Made by a program: the position numbers and the translations under genes. Below, in pieces: positions 22,005-25,984 of a stretch of 25,984 nucleotides of DNA. This DNA comes from Methanobacteriota archaeon. Lineage in GTDB: Archaea > Thermoplasmatota > E2 > DHVEG-1. The stretch is from positions 1 through 25,984 of the forward strand of contig JAPKYG010000219.1 in assembly GCA_026394435.1 (NCBI GenBank), given 5' to 3'. The notes below the pieces were generated by a model. The model worked only from the letters and a program-made list of their open reading frames with translations, did not search any database and was not told the DNA's origin. The first letter of the stretch is position 1; every line of letters starts with the position of its first letter.

Positions 22005-23900
22005 GTGGAATTAAACGATATCTTCTTTGTTTTTCTCGGTATTGTGAATTTGGTCTTGATAGTTGTATTTATTTATTACGCGTTTAGAAACGCGTTAAGA
22101 TTGAAGGGTGCCGTCCCGCAGTATCTAATGGTAACGGGTGCCTACTTTTTTGTTATAACAGATATCATCAGTGTTATCGGGGTTCTTATTTTTGATACCA
22201 TTTTCATTGTGGGATATATAGTGTTCATAATTGGGTTAATTTTTATCTTAACGGGTGAAATCTATTCAGTTATGATCATTCGGAAGATCGTTGGTAAAAA
22301 ATCTTGGCTAACAATAGTGCGTATGTTTTCCTATAAGAGTTACCGCTTTAATGGAATGTTAGTAATATTTATGTTTACTATTCCGCTCTGGACTTTAGAC
22401 ATTATTGTTGACCCTGTATCAATCTACGATATAGTTGCATCGTTCTTTATTTCCTTAGGTTTTACATTATTTATAACAAGTGAAAGAAAACTCTATGTTA
22501 TGACTAATGTATTTTCAGAGACGACAACATCTAAGGAAAGAGAAGAAATAGGTTTGCTAAGGGATGATATAGCTGCTGTTAGGGTATATGTTGATATTAT
22601 AAACACATTCGTATCTTTTGGTAAACCTGCGTCGAGGGCGATGATTGTTAATGATACTTTAAATAAATGGTCTGAAGAACATCCTGTCCTTTTTGAAAAT
22701 TCTGCAGTAAGAAATAATAAGATTGATGCCGGTGTTGTCATTAATAATCTTGATAGGTTATATGAGAAGAATAGGTTGTCTCCAGTGTTGAAGGAGTTCT
22801 CTTTGCTCATTCTTCTTCTTGTTGATCTCTACGCTGGTTTTACTTCATCAGAATATGCCAACGAGCGGCTTACAGAAAGCTATCGGGTTGTAAAAAGGCA
22901 GTATGGTGATACATCTATCATTTTTAATATTCTCAAAACAATGCCAGTTGGTGTACTTGAGGGGGAAAAACTAGTTGCGTTAAATCGCGATGAGTTAGAG
23001 GAAAAAGTAAAAGAGAGAACAATAGAGCTGGTAAATACTAACAAAGAGCTACAAATTGAGATCAAAGAGCGGAAAAGCGTAGAAGAAAAACTTAGAAGAT
23101 CGCAAACGAAAATTGAACAGCAGAATATTCAATTGAAAAAAGCTGATCGCATAAAAACGGATTTCCTCAATGTCACTTCTCACGAATTACGAACACCGAT
23201 GTCTTCAATAAAAGGATATACACAAATGATATCTAAACAAATCCTTGGGCAAATCAATGACGAACAAAAGAAAGCCTTGGATGTTATTTTACGGAATACA
23301 AATCGATTAGACGCCCTCATCCAAGATATTCTTGATGTTTCACGACTAGAATCAGGAACAATGAAATTTGTAGTTGTACAAACCGATGTAAAAAATATGA
23401 TTTTGGAAACAGTTGAAACAATAAAACCGTTTGCAAATATTAAAAATATGGAAATAACAACGAAATTTAAAGATAATTTACCAAAACTAAATATCGATAA
23501 GGAACGTATAAAACAAGTGTTAACAAACATTTTAAACAACGCAATCAAATTTTCAACTGACGGATCCGCTATAAATATATTTGCTACAAATAAAAAAGAA
23601 GGTATATTGTTTGAAATCCAGGATTTCGGGCGGGGAATACCAAGGAACGAACTAAAAAAGGTTTTTAATATATTTTATCAAGTTGATTCAGGTGAAGACA
23701 GAAAATATGGTGGGGTAGGTCTTGGGCTTCCGATATCTCGAGGGATTGTTCTTGCCCATGGTGGAAAGATATGGGTAAAAAGCAAAATGAACGAAGGCAG
23801 CACCTTTTCATTTACTCTGCCAATAAAACCAGTTCAGGACATCGAGATAAAATTTAAGGAGTTAAATATGTTCGGATTAGAAAAAACGGAGACGGTTTAA
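22005..23900 (+). CDS. Membrane-bound sensor histidine kinase
   Basis: 631 residues from GTG 22005, preceded by TTTTGGAGG at about 9 nt. About five membrane helices (residues ~5-160), then an unassigned helical domain (~175-320), a coiled coil (~325-385, rich in Glu/Lys), HisKA with phospho-acceptor His393 (TSHELRTPMSSIKGY), and a HATPase domain with N-box Asn511-Asn512 (NILNNAIKF), G1 box DFGRGIP and G2 box GGVGLGLPISRG. All catalytic motifs are intact. No PAS domain. The cognate regulator gene directly behind it is only a broken stub, so the kinase may be orphaned or act on a regulator elsewhere. Confidence 0.88.
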   Translation: MELNDIFFVFLGIVNLVLIVVFIYYAFRNALRLKGAVPQYLMVTGAYFFVITDIISVIGVLIFDTIFIVGYIVFIIGLIFILTGEIYSVMIIRKIVGKKSWLTIVRMFSYKSYRFNGMLVIFMFTIPLWTLDIIVDPVSIYDIVASFFISLGFTLFITSERKLYVMTNVFSETTTSKEREEIGLLRDDIAAVRVYVDIINTFVSFGKPASRAMIVNDTLNKWSEEHPVLFENSAVRNNKIDAGVVINNLDRLYEKNRLSPVLKEFSLLILLLVDLYAGFTSSEYANERLTESYRVVKRQYGDTSIIFNILKTMPVGVLEGEKLVALNRDELEEKVKERTIELVNTNKELQIEIKERKSVEEKLRRSQTKIEQQNIQLKKADRIKTDFLNVTSHELRTPMSSIKGYTQMISKQILGQINDEQKKALDVILRNTNRLDALIQDILDVSRLESGTMKFVVVQTDVKNMILETVETIKPFANIKNMEITTKFKDNLPKLNIDKERIKQVLTNILNNAIKFSTDGSAINIFATNKKEGILFEIQDFGRGIPRNELKKVFNIFYQVDSGEDRKYGGVGLGLPISRGIVLAHGGKIWVKSKMNEGSTFSFTLPIKPVQDIEIKFKELNMFGLEKTETV

Positions 23901-23901
23901 A

Positions 23902-24020
23902 GTGCAACTAAGGTAATAATCCTATATGGTGAACAAGATATTAGGGGGATGCTCGATATTTATTTTCGGAGAAATGAATCTAAAACCGCTACGGCAGAGG
24001 ATGAGCTAGATTTTTTTTAA
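23902..24020 (+). pseudogene. Frameshifted stub of a response-regulator receiver domain
   Basis: GTG 23902 lies one base after the kinase stop and ~10 nt after GGAG, where a coupled regulator gene would begin. Its own frame stops after three codons. Shifting by one base at the CTAAGG gives KVIILYGEQDIRGMLDIYF, RRNESKTATAED and ELDFF, ending at 24020. This reads like the first 39 residues of a receiver domain (strand 1, acidic pair region, helix 1, strand 2), but the usual Asp-Asp is altered (YGEQ) and the phospho-acceptor half is missing. Confidence 0.6.
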
Positions 24021-24148
24021 AATTACTTAAAATTATTTCAATGTTACTTCTTTAATTCTAATGTAATTATTTAGTAATTATTATGAACATGTCATAGTAT
24101 ACAAAGTCTGGGAGCGACATTATTACTTCAAAATATGACTTTCGAAAA
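24021..24148. other. AT-rich gap with direct repeat GTAATTATT
   Basis: GTAATTATT occurs at 24063-24071 and again at 24074-24082, 11 nt apart, about 65-85 nt before the TTG start of the next gene. GGGAG at about 24109-24113 is followed after 4 nt by ATT ATT in the frame of that gene. Confidence 0.4.
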
Positions 24149-25024
24149 TTGTTTGCACCATCATCGATGATACGCGATTATTTTCAAAATATTTGTACAA
24201 ACATAGGCAAACAGCTAGATGATTTTAAAACCAATATAGAGGAATTGCAAGAATCTGTAAAGGAACTTGTTCTCTACGATGCTTTAGACGGTGGGCGCAC
24301 CACCTTAACCTCAAAACCATTTATAGAACCAAAACATGACATACCCTTGTTTTCTATAGGACTTATACATACATTAAAAGTTTTAGGTGCAAAATCATGT
24401 GTGATAATGATACATACCTCGTATAATCGTGAACGAGGTGAGAAAGAATTTCAACGTGTTCTTAACTTTATAAAATCTGGTGCAGAACTAATTAAAGAAT
24501 ATTCTATAGAATATAGTATCAGATGTAATTGTTTATGTATAAACGAAGATTATGAACTCATCGATGTATTAAGGGATGCAGAGAGGCAAACACGAGAGGG
24601 GATATTCAATGCTTATTTTCTATTTGATTATAATGAAGAATGGTTCAGAAAAAAAAAAGGATTTGATATATTAAATAAACTTCCAAACATAAATGTTCAT
24701 GTTAGACATACAAAATTTAATTTTTCAGGTGGTTGGATACCTGGTAAAATGCGTAGATCAGCGTTTCTTTATTCACAGAATGGCGCCTCATTCAGTAATT
24801 GGGAAAATGATGAACTTGTTGCACAAGTAGCAATTGCATTGTTAGCTAAAAAATTCAATGAAGGAGAAGCACTAAATAAAGTATATTCAGACGATAATGA
24901 AATCCAACAACGATATATAAAACGTGAAGTCAACCTTTTCAAAAAGATCATATACCTTAGAGAACATCCAAAAAAATTGTTTATATTTGGATCCTCAATA
25001 GGTCCATATCAAATATACTATTAA
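24149..25024 (+). CDS. Divergent cis-prenyltransferase (UppS)-like protein
   Basis: 291 residues from TTG 24149 (ATG 24167 also possible). The middle and C-terminal parts follow the UppS layout: ELIKEYSIEYSIRCNCLCIN, then LRDAERQTREGIFNAYFLF in place of AEExT...LNIAVNYG, and MRRSAFLYSQNGASFSNWEN in place of RLSNFLLWQSAYSELYF. The N-terminal catalytic HxAxIMDGNRRWA segment with its Asp is not recognisable, so it may be a non-catalytic relative or a wrong assignment. It is followed by a HAD phosphatase and an epimerase, a context of lipid-linked sugar synthesis. The frame stays open upstream to 24095, with a ribosome site before an ATT. Confidence 0.4.
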   Translation: MFAPSSMIRDYFQNICTNIGKQLDDFKTNIEELQESVKELVLYDALDGGRTTLTSKPFIEPKHDIPLFSIGLIHTLKVLGAKSCVIMIHTSYNRERGEKEFQRVLNFIKSGAELIKEYSIEYSIRCNCLCINEDYELIDVLRDAERQTREGIFNAYFLFDYNEEWFRKKKGFDILNKLPNINVHVRHTKFNFSGGWIPGKMRRSAFLYSQNGASFSNWENDELVAQVAIALLAKKFNEGEALNKVYSDDNEIQQRYIKREVNLFKKIIYLREHPKKLFIFGSSIGPYQIYY

Positions 25025-25040
25025 CATAAAGGAGTAAAGA

Positions 25041-25079
25041 ATAAATAAAAAAACAAAATTGGGAGGTTTAAAACGGTAA
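25041..25079 (+). other. Possible ATA-initiated leader peptide overlapping the HAD gene start
   Basis: GGAG (25031-25034) is followed after 6 nt by ATA, then a 12-codon open frame (INKKTKLGGLKR) ending in TAA at 25077-25079. The stop overlaps the ATA at 25079-25081 (TAATA), copying the TAATG overlap of coupled genes. Very tentative. Confidence 0.2.
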
Positions 25080-25780
25080 TAAAAAATATTTTTTTCGATT
25101 TAGGAAATACCCTTATAGATATGTCTATCACGCAAAGAGCTACATATTTTGGATTAAAAAGTGGACTCCCAGATGAATTAGTTACAGATGAATTAGTATC
25201 TAAATGGGAGAGAGAATCTTGTAAAATTTTTGATTATTATTATAAAAAAGGAGAATTTTATACAATTAAAAGCTTACAGGTAATGAGTTTAAAGAACGTT
25301 CTATTGGAATATAGTATCAATTTAACAGATCGAAAATTAGTTGATATTGTTAGTGAATGTTGGCGATATTTAATTAATAACTGTCCAGTGTATGAGGATG
25401 TAGCTCCCACATTGTCTCGGTTAGTTCGAGATGGATATGAATTAGGATTAATAACTGATGGCGATGAGGAAAATGTTATTAGAATTTTAAAAAAACATAA
25501 TTTGGGTAACATGTTTAAAACAAAAATTATCTCTAGTGTAGTTAAAAGATATAAGCCTGATATTTTATTGTTTGAACGTGCACTTGAAAAAGCTCAATGT
25601 GCTCCTGAAGAAGCAATTTATGTGGGCGATTCGGTTAAAGATATATATGGCGCGAAAGAACTTGGGATGATTACAATAATAATCGATAGAAACAGAAAGC
25701 GAGAAAAAACAGAGGAAATACAGTCAGATTTTAGCATCGATAGTTTAGAACAACTGTATAAAATCATCAATAAAAGTTAG
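25076..25780 (+). CDS. HAD-superfamily phosphatase with abnormal start codon
   Basis: About 234 residues from 25076. HAD motif I is FFDLGNTLID (nucleophile Asp at about residue 8), motif II LITDGD, motif III Lys in KRYKPD, motif IV VGDSVKDIYGAKELGM; the cap is a helical C1 type. The first ATG in frame (25121) lies after motif I and would remove the nucleophile, so translation must start earlier. GGGAGG (25061-25066) lies 9 nt before GTA 25076 and 12 nt before ATA 25079; neither is canonical. Phosphatase activity on a sugar or nucleotide phosphate is likely given the neighbouring epimerase. Confidence 0.8.
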   Translation, partial: VIKNIFFDLGNTLIDMSITQRATYFGLKSGLPDELVTDELVSKWERESCKIFDYYYKKGEFYTIKSLQVMSLKNVLLEYSINLTDRKLVDIVSECWRYLINNCPVYEDVAPTLSRLVRDGYELGLITDGDEENVIRILKKHNLGNMFKTKIISSVVKRYKPDILLFERALEKAQCAPEEAIYVGDSVKDIYGAKELGMITIIIDRNRKREKTEEIQSDFSIDSLEQLYKIINKS

Positions 25781-25789
25781 TGTATAAAT

Positions 25790-25984
25790 ATGTGGTTATT
25801 ACTTGGTGGTAGCGGGTTTATAGGTACTAATTTTGCAAGGTTTTTATTGGAGAATGATTACAGTTTTAAGATTTATGATAAACAAAAATCGAAATATCTT
25901 CCAAAGAATGTTGAGACTATTATTGGGGATGTCCGTGATAAAAATAAATTGTCCGAAACTATGAAAGGATGCGAAACTGTGTTT
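25790..25984 (+). CDS. NAD-dependent epimerase/dehydratase, N-terminal part, cut by window edge
   Basis: 65 codons present. The Rossmann-fold dinucleotide motif GGSGFIG (residues 6-12) is followed by FARFLLENDY, the acidic end of strand 2 (IYDKQ) and IIGDVRDKNKL, the extended SDR pattern. It starts 9 nt after the HAD gene and is probably co-transcribed. It would act on a nucleotide sugar; which one cannot be told from this part. Confidence 0.82.
   Translation, partial: MWLLLGGSGFIGTNFARFLLENDYSFKIYDKQKSKYLPKNVETIIGDVRDKNKLSETMKGCETVF

Noticed and set aside
1..25984. CRISPR array, tRNA, rRNA or riboswitch
   Set aside because: No regularly spaced repeats, cloverleaf-like sequence or known aptamer core was found by eye.

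Overview
The window looks like a piece of a euryarchaeal chromosome, most likely from the Thermoplasmatota/methanogen side, but the exact lineage cannot be fixed from sequence alone. The evidence is archaeal: TATA-like boxes about 25 nt upstream of several start codons (several transcripts look leaderless), GGAGG/GGTGA ribosome sites, DUF835 next to a 7TM sensor, membrane-anchored winged-helix regulators, PIN/VapB and AbiEi/AbiEii pairs, and T-tract terminators without strong hairpins. No tRNA, rRNA, CRISPR array or complete insertion sequence was seen.

Layout. Positions 1-5.3 kb are metabolic or surface genes: the N-terminus of an Fe-S protein, an alpha/beta-hydrolase lipoprotein, a small DUF202-like membrane protein, a pyruvate-oxidase/acetolactate-synthase-type ThDP enzyme, and an exported tandem nitroreductase (SagB-like) protein. 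5.3-6.1 kb is a largely non-coding, possibly decayed stretch. 6.1-8.1 kb is a membrane-anchored winged-helix regulator with two downstream secreted or anchored proteins and clear inverted repeats at both promoters. 8.3-10.8 kb holds small archaeal genes: an unknown protein, a winged-helix protein followed by two mutually related small helical proteins, and a flavodoxin-like protein. 11.0-12.3 kb is an AbiEi/AbiEii-type toxin-antitoxin pair. 12.4-15.4 kb is a surface module: an alpha/alpha-barrel plus DUF4430 protein (the transcobalamin/intrinsic-factor fold order), a stand-alone DUF4430 protein, and a divergent ArsR-type regulator that shares one TATA element with them. 15.7-17.7 kb carries an ATPase + DUF4325 (STAS-like) pair and a VapC toxin with a headless VapB; this block is bracketed by two copies of a 45-bp element made of 15-bp iterons. 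18.0-19.2 kb is an AAA/DUF4143 ATPase with two tandem operators. 19.7-24.0 kb is a decayed stretch: a type IIG restriction enzyme lacking its methyltransferase half, a 7TM-DUF835 sensor whose DUF835 is cut short, an intact-looking histidine kinase, and a frameshifted receiver-domain stub. 24.1 kb to the end begins a possible polyprenyl/sugar cluster: a cis-prenyltransferase-like protein, a HAD phosphatase and an NAD-dependent epimerase cut by the window edge.

How it fits together. From about 8.9 kb onward this is an accessory, defence-rich region with signs of turnover. A dispersed repeat family occurs as two ~140-bp copies and three ~30-bp copies that keep only the two ends. There are several truncated genes and a change to more AT-rich sequence after about 19.5 kb. 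The most interesting items are the repeat family with its end-only short forms, the iteron-flanked ATPase/STAS/VapBC block, the transcobalamin-like surface locus with a bidirectional TATA box, the winged-helix plus paired-helical-protein cassette, and genes in the terminal AT-rich part whose ribosome sites are followed by ATA/ATT/GTA rather than ATG.
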